Numbered from the stretch's first letter, positions 1-6,813 are shown. The stretch is DNA of 9,052 nucleotides from an uncultured Jannaschia sp. (GCA_937916365.1 CALFSY010000220.1:1-9052); one strand, 5' to 3'. Numbers and translations are program-made. Notes: generated by a model from the letters alone, not told the origin.

Positions 1-692
1 AGCTTGATCCGCTTGTTGGGGCGGCCCAAGACGCATTTGAAGGCGCCGGTCAACAGGCATTTGATATTACTGCCCCGCGCGTTGAAACATTGGATCGGCT
101 TAATCGTCCGCAGGCATTAGATATGCCCGTGCTCACCCCGCGGGATAGTGCATTAGCGATGCTTGACCCGGACGAGGTGGGTGCCCTAGGTGCCGTTCAG
201 GCGTCGGTGTCGGAACAATCAAATGCATCTCAGAACACCTTCGGCCTGCGTGATACGCGGGCGGTAGATATACCGCAACGCGAGGTAGTTGATACGCAAA
301 CGTCTGTGCGCACGACGTCAACAACACCGGTGCAAGTGACCGAAACCACCACTGCCGAAGATATTGTTATCTTTGCCGTTCGTCCGTCTTGGGTGCGTGT
401 CACGTCGGCAGGGGGCACCGTGCTTTTCCAAGAGACGTTGAATACGGGCGATAGTTATGTTGTGCCATATTCCGAAGAACCTGCGATTTTACGCACCGGT
501 AATGCGGGGTCGGTCTATTTGGCGGTTGATGGGTTACCCATGGGGCCGGTGGGGCAGGGCACCTCGATCGAGGATAACGTGATTCTGGCGGCCGATGCGA
601 TTTTTGCAAATCATGCTATGGCCGATTTATCCGCAGACCCAGATTTGCCTGAGGTCGCCGCATTGGTTTTTCGCGCCGAATCCGATCAATAG
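1..692 (+). CDS. rodZ: RodZ-like cell-shape protein, C-terminal part (5' end outside window)
   Basis: Partial gene; the frame is open from the left edge (first whole codon at base 3) to a TAG stop at 690-692, giving 229 visible residues. The first part is a low-complexity, Pro/Thr/Asp-rich linker typical of a periplasmic stalk. The end (about bases 357-600) matches what I know of the RodZ C-terminal domain (DUF4115): RPSWVRV, then a GTVLFQETL strand, a YVVPYSEEP turn and a GNAGSVYLAVDG stretch. RodZ proteins have a cytoplasmic helix-turn-helix that binds MreB, one membrane helix and this periplasmic beta domain; the first two would lie upstream of the window. The gene sits directly before ispG, an order also seen in gammaproteobacteria, which supports the call. 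The family assignment rests on recognition of the C-terminal domain only. Confidence 0.82.
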   Translation, partial: LDPLVGAAQDAFEGAGQQAFDITAPRVETLDRLNRPQALDMPVLTPRDSALAMLDPDEVGALGAVQASVSEQSNASQNTFGLRDTRAVDIPQREVVDTQTSVRTTSTTPVQVTETTTAEDIVIFAVRPSWVRVTSAGGTVLFQETLNTGDSYVVPYSEEPAILRTGNAGSVYLAVDGLPMGPVGQGTSIEDNVILAADAIFANHAMADLSADPDLPEVAALVFRAESDQ

Positions 693-727
693 GGACGTGC
701 GTCGTTATAAGTCGCATGATGGCGGTG

Positions 728-756
728 TTGTTTGGCGTTGCCTGTGGGATTATACT
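728..756 (+). promoter_or_regulatory. Candidate sigma-70-type promoter for ispG
   Basis: TTGTTT at 728-733 and TATACT at 751-756 are separated by exactly 17 bases; the -10 matches five of six consensus positions and the -35 three of six. Transcription would start near 763, leaving a leader of roughly 28 bases before the ispG ATG. It lies in the 98-base gap after rodZ, so ispG could be expressed alone as well as by read-through. Found by eye only. Confidence 0.45.
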
Positions 757-790
757 ACTGATGAATTGAGGCGCGCATCAAAGAGGCATT

Positions 791-1909
791 ATGTCCCACA
801 ATCCGATCCGTCCATGGCGCAACATCGACCGTAGGAAAAGCCGGAAAATCCACGTAGGCTCCGTTGCCGTTGGTGGCGATGCGCCGATCAGTGTACAAAC
901 CATGACCAACACGCTGACCACCGATGTGGTGGGCACAATCGCGCAGATTAACGCCTGTGTTGAGGCAGGGGCAGATATTATTCGCGTATCAGTGCCCGAT
1001 GAAGACAGCGCGCGCGCTCTTAAAAAAATTGTTGCTGCAAGTGCGGTGCCAATCGTGGCCGACATTCATTTCCATTACAAACGCGCGATCGAAGCAGCCC
1101 AAGCCGGCGCGGCATGTTTGCGCATAAATCCTGGCAATATCGGTGATGAAACCCGCGTGCGTGAAGTCATAAAGGCCGCGCGTGATCACAAGTGTTCCAT
1201 CCGCATTGGGGTGAACGCGGGATCACTGGAAAAACATTTGTTGGAAAAATACGGCGAGCCCTGCCCCGAAGCGATGATTGAAAGTGGCCTTGATCATATC
1301 AAAATACTAGAGGACAACGATTTTTTCGATTTCAAAATTTCATGCAAAGCGTCCGATGTATTTTTGGCCGCCGCTGCCTATCAAGGTCTGGCCGAGGCGA
1401 CCGACGCCCCCATTCACCTGGGGATTACCGAGGCAGGGGGCATGATATCGGGCACCATAAAATCGGCCATTGGGTTGGGAAATTTGTTGTGGATGGGCAT
1501 CGGTGACACGCTGCGCGTATCTTTATCGGCAGACCCGGTGGAGGAAGTGAAGGTAGGCTTTGAAATCTTAAAGGCATTGGGCCTGCGCCATCGGGGTGTC
1601 AATATAATATCGTGCCCATCGTGCGCGCGTCAGGGGTTTGACGTTATAAAAACCGTCGAAATTTTGGAAAAACGACTGGATCATATCAAAACCCCTATGA
1701 GCCTGTCGATTATCGGGTGCGTGGTCAATGGCCCGGGTGAAGCATTGATGACCGATGTGGGATTTACCGGCGGCGGGGCCGGGGCCGGTATGGTGTATTT
1801 GGCAGGCAAACAAAGCCATAAGATGTCAAATGAACAGATGATTGATCACATCGTTGAACAGGTTGAAAAAAAAGCCGCAGAATTAGAAACCGCACAGCCC
1901 GCAGAATAA
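791..1909 (+). CDS. ispG: 4-hydroxy-3-methylbut-2-enyl diphosphate synthase (IspG/GcpE)
   Basis: Encodes 372 residues, the same length as the E. coli enzyme. IspG is a cytoplasmic [4Fe-4S] enzyme that reductively opens 2-C-methyl-D-erythritol 2,4-cyclodiphosphate to HMBPP, the penultimate step of the MEP isoprenoid pathway. The three cluster cysteines are present: C275 and C278 in SCPSCARQG, and C310 in GCVVNGPGE, followed by the fourth ligand E317. The N-terminal TIM-barrel part is recognisable from SVQTMTNT (about 34-41), RVSVPD, ADIHFHYKRA and RINPGNIG. The ATG is preceded by AAGAGG at 781-786, four bases away, which is close but supports this start. rodZ lies 98 bases upstream and rlmE starts 46 bases downstream on the same strand, so ispG and rlmE may share a transcript. 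No key residue is missing. Confidence 0.98.
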   Translation: MSHNPIRPWRNIDRRKSRKIHVGSVAVGGDAPISVQTMTNTLTTDVVGTIAQINACVEAGADIIRVSVPDEDSARALKKIVAASAVPIVADIHFHYKRAIEAAQAGAACLRINPGNIGDETRVREVIKAARDHKCSIRIGVNAGSLEKHLLEKYGEPCPEAMIESGLDHIKILEDNDFFDFKISCKASDVFLAAAAYQGLAEATDAPIHLGITEAGGMISGTIKSAIGLGNLLWMGIGDTLRVSLSADPVEEVKVGFEILKALGLRHRGVNIISCPSCARQGFDVIKTVEILEKRLDHIKTPMSLSIIGCVVNGPGEALMTDVGFTGGGAGAGMVYLAGKQSHKMSNEQMIDHIVEQVEKKAAELETAQPAE

Positions 1910-1955
1910 CCTTTTGTTTCCGAGATTTTAGGCCAAACATCGGTGCCCGAATAAC

Positions 1956-2657
1956 ATGACCAAAACCACAAGTGGGCGCGGCCAGCGTGATTTGCGCGTA
2001 AAGGTCAAAACAGCACGCGGCCGCAAGCTAAGCTCCACCCGATGGTTAGAGCGACAGTTGAATGACCCTTATGTGGCCCGCGCAAAGCGCGAAGGCTATC
2101 GCGGGCGTGCTGCCTATAAAATCATGGAACTTGATGATAAATATGGTTTCCTGGTGCCTGGGGCGCGGGTGGTTGATTTGGGCTGTGCCCCAGGCGGGTG
2201 GAGCCAAGTTGCCGTTACACGCGTGAACGCATTGGGCGTGAAATCGGGCCACCCGCAGGGCCGCGTGATTGGGGTTGATTTGCAAAAGGTTGCGCCGATT
2301 TCAGGGGCGGAACTCTACACACTGGATTTCATGGCCGATGGTGCTGATGTGCAGATTAAACATTGGCTGAATGGCCCTGCCGATGTGGTGATAAGCGATA
2401 TGGCCGCCGCTGCCTCGGGCCATAAACAAACGGATCATTTACGCATCGTTGCATTGTGCGAGGCGGCGGGCGCGCTGGCCTTTGACGTTTTAGAAACAGG
2501 CGGCGCATTTGTGGCCAAGGTGCTGGCCGGTGGGGCGGAAGGATCGTTTCAGACGCTTTTGAAACAACGCTTTCAAAAGGTAGCGAACGTGAAACCTTCG
2601 GCTTCGCGCGCGGATAGCTCGGAAAAATTCGTCGTTGCCACGGGGTATCGCGGATAA
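1956..2657 (+). CDS. rlmE: 23S rRNA (uridine2552-2'-O)-methyltransferase RlmE (FtsJ/RrmJ)
   Basis: 233 residues. RlmE uses S-adenosylmethionine to methylate the ribose of U2552 in the A loop of 23S rRNA, a late step in 50S assembly. The SAM motif DLGCAPGGWS is at residues 74-83. The K-D-K-E catalytic tetrad of the family is complete: K55 (in RAAYKIME), D148 (in SDMAAAASG), K188 (in FVAKVL) and E223 (in SSEKFVVATG). The N-terminal 30 or so residues are basic (RGRK, KVKTARG), as in alphaproteobacterial members, which are longer than the 209-residue E. coli protein. The ribosome binding site is weak (GGTG at 1942-1945). The 46-base gap after ispG shows no terminator, so cotranscription is plausible. 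Downstream, a short imperfect hairpin at 2670-2687 has no T tract, so the 3' end of the transcript is unclear. Confidence 0.96.
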   Translation: MTKTTSGRGQRDLRVKVKTARGRKLSSTRWLERQLNDPYVARAKREGYRGRAAYKIMELDDKYGFLVPGARVVDLGCAPGGWSQVAVTRVNALGVKSGHPQGRVIGVDLQKVAPISGAELYTLDFMADGADVQIKHWLNGPADVVISDMAAAASGHKQTDHLRIVALCEAAGALAFDVLETGGAFVAKVLAGGAEGSFQTLLKQRFQKVANVKPSASRADSSEKFVVATGYRG

Positions 2658-2859
2658 ATTGAACGTTTTGATGCGCGCAGCGTCATCCAAACTGCCGCAC
2701 ATGATGGCATGAAAATACCCCAGGGCGATCATAAACAAAGTTGCCGCTTTAACGTGCACAAATATACACCATCACCTTACGGTTTCTGGTTAATTGATCC
2801 CGTATTGGCAAGTAATTTAGTAAGGCCAAGTTGCAGATCGCGTGCCTGATGGTATTCGG

Positions 2860-3033
2860 TTAGATACCTTTGAACAGCACACCGATCGCAAGTAAACCCC
2901 ACGCCACAGCAAGAAGCCAGTAACCGGAAATTGGCAGGTTTACGGCAATCACACCCAGCGTTGGCAGCAATGACAATGCCGCGCAGATTGCAGAGATTAG
3001 GAAAATAACGAAGGATGGAGGAGTTAAGCGCAT
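2860..3033 (-). CDS. Small two-helix membrane protein, unknown function
   Basis: 57 residues starting MRLTPPSF, with two hydrophobic segments at about 7-31 and 36-54 joined by a short VNLPISG turn and ending in a basic FKGI tail. The composition is that of a real integral membrane protein, and it resembles short uncharacterised proteins I associate with Rhodobacterales genomes. The ATG at 3033 (reading leftward) has GGGA about six bases upstream. The frame stays open further upstream to 3201, but that extension would run into the tRNA gene and has no membrane or family character, so I reject it. The gene is convergent with rlmE and divergent from tRNA-Trp. No function can be assigned; its size and hydrophobicity would suit a small accessory membrane subunit, but that is a guess. 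Confidence 0.62.
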   Translation of the reverse strand: MRLTPPSFVIFLISAICAALSLLPTLGVIAVNLPISGYWLLAVAWGLLAIGVLFKGI

Positions 3034-3123
3034 GTTCGATTCCCACAAGTTGCCTATTTCTTGGGTGGTAACCTGCTTAACTAGATTTGCAACCCCATAT
3101 CTTACGAAGTTACGGGCGATCCC

Positions 3124-3152
3124 TGGACAGGGCGCAAAATTCGCCGTATTGG
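3124..3152 (+). promoter_or_regulatory. Candidate promoter for tRNA-Trp (and secE)
   Basis: TGGACA at 3124-3129 (five of six -35 positions) and TATTGG at 3147-3152 are 17 bases apart, putting the start near 3159, only about six bases before the mature tRNA 5' end. A G/C-rich stretch (GGGCAC) follows the -10, as is common in stringently controlled stable-RNA promoters. The -35 overlaps a small inverted repeat, CCCTG-GA-CAGGG, at 3121-3132. No terminator is visible between the tRNA and secE, so this promoter may serve both. Confidence 0.5.
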
Positions 3153-3164
3153 GCACACATCTTA

Positions 3165-3240
3165 AGGGGTGTAGCTCAGTTGGTAGAGCAGCGGATTCCA
3201 AATCCGCAGGTCGGGGGTTCGAGACCCTCCGCCCCTGCCA
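3165..3240 (+). tRNA. trnW: tRNA-Trp (anticodon CCA)
   Basis: A complete 76-base cloverleaf can be folded by hand. The acceptor stem AGGGGTG pairs with CGCCCCT, including one T-G wobble. The D arm contains AGCTCAGTTGGTAGAGC. The anticodon stem GCGGA/TCCGC holds the loop TTCCAAA with anticodon CCA. The T arm GGGGG-TTCGAGA-CCCTC is followed by discriminator G and an encoded CCA end at 3238-3240. CCA reads UGG, hence tryptophan. Its position 135 bases upstream of secE is a familiar arrangement in bacteria. Confidence 0.98.
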
Positions 3241-3375
3241 GAGGCGTAGGGTGCTATCATGGAGACGTGTTGTTCGCCGCCATTTGAAAAGCGGGCTGTT
3301 GATTGGTTGTTGTTTGATTATCTTGCATTTGATTCGTGTGCCGCTTAACTACTACGTGCAAAACGGGATCATCGT

Positions 3376-3567
3376 ATGACCAATCCATTCCAGTTTATCC
3401 AACAAACGCGGTCTGAGATCGCAAAAGTGGTTTGGCCCACCCGGCGTGAGGTTTTGGTGACCACGGCGATGGTATTCTTAATGGCGGTTCTAGCGGCGCT
3501 ATTCTTTTTTGGGGTCGATTGGTTGATCCGGCAAAGTTTGGATCAGGTTCTAACGTTCTTTGGATAG
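3376..3567 (+). CDS. secE: Preprotein translocase subunit SecE
   Basis: 63 residues, the short single-helix form of SecE found in most bacteria, as opposed to the 127-residue three-helix E. coli form. SecE clamps the two halves of SecY in the inner-membrane Sec translocon. The conserved amphipathic helix with EIAKVVWPTRREV lies at residues 14-26 and carries the hallmark WPT motif. It is followed by one membrane segment at about 27-48 (VTTAMVFLMAVLAALFFFGV) and a short C-terminal tail. The ATG follows GGGA at 3365-3368 with a seven-base gap. nusG lies 199 bases downstream on the same strand, as in the standard secE-nusG pair, although this gap is long. Confidence 0.96.
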   Translation: MTNPFQFIQQTRSEIAKVVWPTRREVLVTTAMVFLMAVLAALFFFGVDWLIRQSLDQVLTFFG

Positions 3568-3766
3568 TATCGCCCGCAGGGGGTGATTTTGTTTGGGTGC
3601 CAAGGCATGGGTTCTATCCGAATAATATAGTAATGGGTGATTTTCGGGGCGGCGCGGCGCATAAAAGTGCGAGACCGGGCCATAATAGGGATTGGATATT
3701 TCCACGTTGCTGGATTAAACGCATCTTTAGCGACGTTGCGAAACGCAGAACAAGAAAGGCTTTGCC

Positions 3767-4300
3767 ATGGCGAAACGATGGTATTCGGTAAGTGTTTTAT
3801 CGAATTTCGAAAAACGCATCGCCGAACAAATCAATACCGCCATTGCCGAAAAGGGCCTGGAGGATGAGATTGAGGAAGTTTTGGTTCCCGAAGAGGATGT
3901 GATCGAAGTGCGCCGCGGCAAAAAGGTCACTGTGCCGCGCCGATTCATGCCTGGATATGTTTTGGTGCGCATGGAAATGACCGACCGCGCCTACCACGCC
4001 ATTAATTCAATCCAACGTGTCACTGGATTTTTGGGGGCGCAAGGCAACCCAATGCCCATGCGCGACGACGAGGTGAACGCAATCTTAAACCGTGTTGAAG
4101 AAGGCGAGGCGCACCCGCGATCAACCATCACGTTTGAGGTAGGTGAAAAAGTTAGGGTTGCCGATGGCCCGTTTGAAGATTTTGACGGTATGGTTGAAGA
4201 CGTCGACGAAGAAAATCAACGCCTAAAGGTCACGGTGTCAATTTTTGGTCGCGCCACCCCGGTTGAGCTGGAATACACGCAGGTGTCAAAGCAGGCCTAA
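3767..4300 (+). CDS. nusG: Transcription termination/antitermination factor NusG
   Basis: 177 residues, the usual length. NusG binds the RNA polymerase clamp through its N-terminal NGN domain; its C-terminal KOW domain contacts Rho or ribosomal protein S10. The NGN domain spans about residues 4-110 (RWYSVSVLSNFEKRIAEQI at the start, then MPGYVLVRM and the RVTGFLG segment). The KOW domain covers about 122-175, with FEVGEKVRVADGPFEDFDG and the conserved ending SIFGRATPVELEYTQVSK. The start ATG at 3767 has AAAGG at 3755-3759, seven bases away. Residues 30-50 are rich in acidic residues, as in alphaproteobacterial NusG. The next gene begins 1 base after the stop. The 199 bases upstream (3568-3766) contain no gene I can support and no convincing promoter. 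Confidence 0.97.
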   Translation: MAKRWYSVSVLSNFEKRIAEQINTAIAEKGLEDEIEEVLVPEEDVIEVRRGKKVTVPRRFMPGYVLVRMEMTDRAYHAINSIQRVTGFLGAQGNPMPMRDDEVNAILNRVEEGEAHPRSTITFEVGEKVRVADGPFEDFDGMVEDVDEENQRLKVTVSIFGRATPVELEYTQVSKQA

Positions 4301-4301
4301 A

Positions 4302-5528
4302 ATGGCCGAAACTTTCTTTGACGCCCTTGCAAATCTTGAACAGCTTTTGCAACGCACCGCCTTATATGACGACGACGTTGTTTCTAATCTTCGCACGGTT
4401 GAGAAAAACCGCCCGCTTGAGCTGACACACCCACAACTGTGGCGGCTTATGGGCCTATGTTATCGTTTGATCGGGGCGCAGGGGCCGGATGTGCACCTGT
4501 TGGCGCGCCATGAAAACACCCGCGCTTTTAACCAAACTGATTGGATTGCGCGCCAATTGATCGAAGATACTTTTATGGATCGTGGCGCGCGCCGCAACCG
4601 CGATTGGATCGAAGGTCGGAGGGCATGGTCACTGGCCCTGGATAACGACATTTATGTTGATTTTGGGGAAAATTATATCCCGCATTACAGCGCGCCCATT
4701 ACACAGTCGCAGGCGGCGGACCTGACCGCGCCCTATTTTGCGCATCTTGAAACACACCTGGCCCAACAACCGCTTTGCATCTTAAAACTATGCTGGGAGG
4801 TGTTTGAATACCCTATGCCCCCTTTTTTACAGGTATTTCGCGACTGGCTAAGCGATCTTGATGCACGTCAAATGGGCCACGGGCCGTATCTTGCCGCCAT
4901 TGATCGGGCAATGGCGCTTGACCGTCTAACGCGCGAAAACGCACAGCGTGTAACATGGGAAGATATAGAAACCAAATTTTTGCCACAGTTGCGCGATGCG
5001 CATCCGCTGGTGGCGGGCAATTTGGCGAAATTCATTGGCTCTCTCTATGCCGATTATGTGGATGGCGGGGGGCGCATTATGAAAGGCTCGCCCTGGCCTG
5101 TGCCCAAAATCTTGGACTATATCGCCGAACTGCCGCAAAACCGGCGGGCCGTGGCAGGGGGGTTTTTAGATTACAACGGGTTTTCCGCCGACAATGACCC
5201 TTTCGGAGAGCTTGCTAAAATAGAGGGTCTTACAAAAGCCACCATCGACGATTGGGTTTTGAAGATTTTTGCCGAAGATGGGCCCGAACCTTACCTGCCA
5301 GGGGCGCAATCCTTTTGGTTTCCTGTGCACGAATCTTATTGGAACGATGCTGCGTTTGCGATGCGTTTGATTGATGCCGACCATATCTGGGAGGCCCTCG
5401 TGTGCGCAACTGAGGCCCCATTAGACAAAAACAGTATGATGGAGCCCGTTTTGCACCGCCTGATAAACACGAATGATCCGCATATCGCACAGGCCGCGCA
5501 AAATGCCTTGAAACACATTTCACGCTAG
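4302..5528 (+). CDS. Uncharacterised 408-residue protein, cotranscribed with nusG
   Basis: I do not recognise this family. The ATG at 4302 follows the nusG stop by 1 base, and GCAGG at 4291-4295 (inside the nusG end) gives a ribosome binding site six bases upstream, so translation is probably coupled to nusG. The frame is open further up to 4245, but that start would overlap nusG by 56 bases and lacks support. The protein has no signal peptide and no membrane segment. It is largely helical and rich in tryptophan (about a dozen, many in xxWxx helices such as DWIARQLIEDTF, RDWIEGRRAWSLAL and TIDDWVLKIF), and is therefore probably cytoplasmic. The last 30 residues (EPVLHRLINTNDPHIAQAAQ onward) look like a HEAT-type repeat. 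Codon style matches its neighbours, so recent transfer is not suggested. Roles in elongation, ribosome function or something unrelated are all open. Confidence 0.88.
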   Translation: MAETFFDALANLEQLLQRTALYDDDVVSNLRTVEKNRPLELTHPQLWRLMGLCYRLIGAQGPDVHLLARHENTRAFNQTDWIARQLIEDTFMDRGARRNRDWIEGRRAWSLALDNDIYVDFGENYIPHYSAPITQSQAADLTAPYFAHLETHLAQQPLCILKLCWEVFEYPMPPFLQVFRDWLSDLDARQMGHGPYLAAIDRAMALDRLTRENAQRVTWEDIETKFLPQLRDAHPLVAGNLAKFIGSLYADYVDGGGRIMKGSPWPVPKILDYIAELPQNRRAVAGGFLDYNGFSADNDPFGELAKIEGLTKATIDDWVLKIFAEDGPEPYLPGAQSFWFPVHESYWNDAAFAMRLIDADHIWEALVCATEAPLDKNSMMEPVLHRLINTNDPHIAQAAQNALKHISR

Positions 5529-5566
5529 GTGGGCTAATAAAAAATTGAAAGCGATGAGATGATTTT

Positions 5567-5609
5567 GAAAATATTTTACTGGCATGGGAGATTAATAAGA
5601 AAATATTTT
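5567..5609. repeat. Two copies of the palindrome GAAAATATTTT, 32 bases apart
   Basis: GAAAATATTTT occurs at 5567-5577 and again at 5599-5609, and AAAATATTTT is its own reverse complement. The spacing of 32 bases is about three turns of DNA. The second copy runs into a T tract to 5613. In RNA the two copies could pair with each other as a ten-pair A-U stem with a 22-base loop followed by U residues, a weak terminator for the upstream + strand gene. Alternatively they are paired protein-binding sites or bent DNA. The surrounding gap (5529-5670) is clearly more AT-rich than the genes on either side. Confidence 0.5.
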
Positions 5610-5640
5610 TTTTGGCGCTTTAAGTTCATCTTAGTGTGAT

Positions 5641-5670
5641 GGATACCCCCAGAATAACGTTTCTGTATCC
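5641..5670 (-). terminator. Hairpin directly after the dehydrogenase stop codon
   Basis: GGATAC (5641-5646) pairs with GTATCC (5665-5670), and AGAA (5651-5654) pairs with TTCT (5661-5664) around a six-base loop, leaving CCCC as a bulge. The hairpin abuts the stop codon of the - strand gene. No T tract follows in that direction, so an intrinsic terminator is only possible; RNA 3'-end protection is an alternative. Confidence 0.3.
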
Positions 5671-6720
5671 TCAAGAGTTTAAGTCCAACACGATTTTACC
5701 AATGTATCCTTTTTCTGCAAATGCTGTTTGCGCCTCGCCAATCGCACGCAACGGGTAAGTTTCCGCAACGATGGGTGCGATGTCGCCGTTTTCTATGCGC
5801 GCAACAAGATTTGGGAAAACCTCAGGTTCCAACACCGTGCATCCGAAAAAGGTTAAATCTTTAAGGTATAAGGTGCGCACATCCAAGGGCACGGTGTGGC
5901 CCCCGATTGCCCCGGCAACCGCATATCGCCCCCCTGGCCGCAAAAGATCTAACAGTTTGGGCCACGTTGGCCCCGCCACCAGATCGACCACCACATCAAC
6001 GCTATCCATACCAAGCATGGCAATAAAATCGTCGGCCCGATCTAGCGTTTTTTCCGCGCCAAGCGCCATCAGCGTCGGTGCCTTTGCGGCACTGGTGACC
6101 GCAATCACCCGCGCCCCCCGGGCGCGCGCCAGTTGCAGCGCGGCCGACCCTACACCACCCGATGCGCCGGTCACAAACACTGTGTCATCCGGGCCAACAT
6201 TTGCCCGCGTTAGCATATTTTCAGCCGTTGAATAAGAGCATGGGAAAGAGGCGAGTTCCACATCGGTCAAATCGCTATTGACTATATGGGCATGGCGTGC
6301 GGCAACGCGAACGTATTGCGCAAACCCCCCATCGTATTCAGAGCCAATATACCATGGCATATCGACCACCTGACCCTCCACTTCGCGCAGGCAGGGTTCG
6401 ATTAGCACACGCTGCCCGATGCGGGCAGGATCAACGCCTGCGCCCACGGCAACGATTTTGCCGCACACATCGGCGCCTTGAACGCGCGGAAATGTCAGCG
6501 GCCGCCCCGACCACGATGCGTCTGCGTCGGTGCCATCTTTAGAATACCATCCAATGCGCGTGTTGATGTCGGTGTTGTTTACACCAGCAGCCCCAACCCG
6601 AATCACCACATCACCTTTGTGCGGCACAGGCACGGGCAAATCATCGCGCCATTCCAACACCTCTGGGCCGCCATGGGCCGTTAAAACGACGCCGGACATG
6701 TGGTTAGGTAGTGTTGTCAT
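5671..6720 (-). CDS. Quinone-oxidoreductase-like medium-chain dehydrogenase/reductase
   Basis: 349 residues from the ATG at 6720, which has a strong GGAG six bases upstream; the frame is open to 6783 but no such site precedes the earlier ATG. A GroES-like N-terminal domain is seen (MSGVVLTAHGGPEVLEW, VVIRVGAAGVNNTDINTR). The Rossmann domain has VTGASGGVGSAALQLA at 183-198, the NAD(P)H-binding glycine motif. The usual catalytic-zinc Cys and GHE motif of true alcohol dehydrogenases are absent (NNTD and QGADVCG stand in those places), and no four-cysteine structural zinc lobe is present. This points to the zinc-independent QOR/enoyl-reductase branch, which reduces quinones or activated double bonds with NADPH; the substrate is unknown. 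It lies reversed between the nusG gene group and rplK and diverges from rplK. Annotation as a zinc-binding alcohol dehydrogenase family protein would be usual but over-specific. Confidence 0.9.
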   Translation of the reverse strand: MTTLPNHMSGVVLTAHGGPEVLEWRDDLPVPVPHKGDVVIRVGAAGVNNTDINTRIGWYSKDGTDADASWSGRPLTFPRVQGADVCGKIVAVGAGVDPARIGQRVLIEPCLREVEGQVVDMPWYIGSEYDGGFAQYVRVAARHAHIVNSDLTDVELASFPCSYSTAENMLTRANVGPDDTVFVTGASGGVGSAALQLARARGARVIAVTSAAKAPTLMALGAEKTLDRADDFIAMLGMDSVDVVVDLVAGPTWPKLLDLLRPGGRYAVAGAIGGHTVPLDVRTLYLKDLTFFGCTVLEPEVFPNLVARIENGDIAPIVAETYPLRAIGEAQTAFAEKGYIGKIVLDLNS

Positions 6721-6747
6721 GCCAATCTCCATCCATGTAAGTGTGCT

Positions 6748-6777
6748 TAAAGACGCCATGACCATTGCCGGTGTCAA
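6748..6777 (-). promoter_or_regulatory. Candidate promoter for the dehydrogenase gene
   Basis: Reading leftward, a perfect TTGACA occupies 6777-6772 and TCTTTA 6753-6748, with an 18-base spacer. The start would be near 6741, about 20 bases before the ATG at 6720. A perfect 10-base palindrome, ACATATATGT, at 6780-6789 lies immediately upstream of the -35 box and could be an operator or an AT-rich upstream element. The -10 is poor, so confidence is limited. Confidence 0.42.
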
Positions 6778-6813
6778 TGACATATATGTTAAGTTGTAGT
6801 GTGGGTGTTTGGT

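Noticed and set aside
2670..2687. Possible terminator hairpin after rlmE (GATG-CGC / GCG-CATC).
   Set aside because: The stem is interrupted by a bulge, the loop is small and no T tract follows.
2490..2759. An 89-codon - strand open frame whose first 20 residues look hydrophobic.
   Set aside because: Most of it runs antisense through the conserved end of rlmE, it lacks a convincing ribosome site, and the hydrophobic start alone is not enough. A decayed small membrane gene at 2658-2759 cannot be fully excluded.
3034..3201. Upstream extension of the small membrane protein to a start at 3201.
   Set aside because: The extra 56 residues would be encoded across the complementary strand of the tRNA-Trp gene and show no protein character; the ATG at 3033 begins exactly where membrane-protein features start.
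3323..3351. TTGCAT and TAACTA with 17-base spacing as a secE promoter.
   Set aside because: The -10 matches only two consensus positions; read-through from the tRNA promoter is simpler.
3032..3379. A 115-codon + strand frame crossing the tRNA-Trp gene.
   Set aside because: It contains the entire tRNA gene in its middle and reads as an artefact of open frame across structured RNA.
5771..6235. A 154-codon + strand frame opposite the dehydrogenase.
   Set aside because: It is low-complexity in Ser/Ala/Arg/Pro, as expected for the shadow of a conserved gene on the other strand, and lacks a ribosome site.
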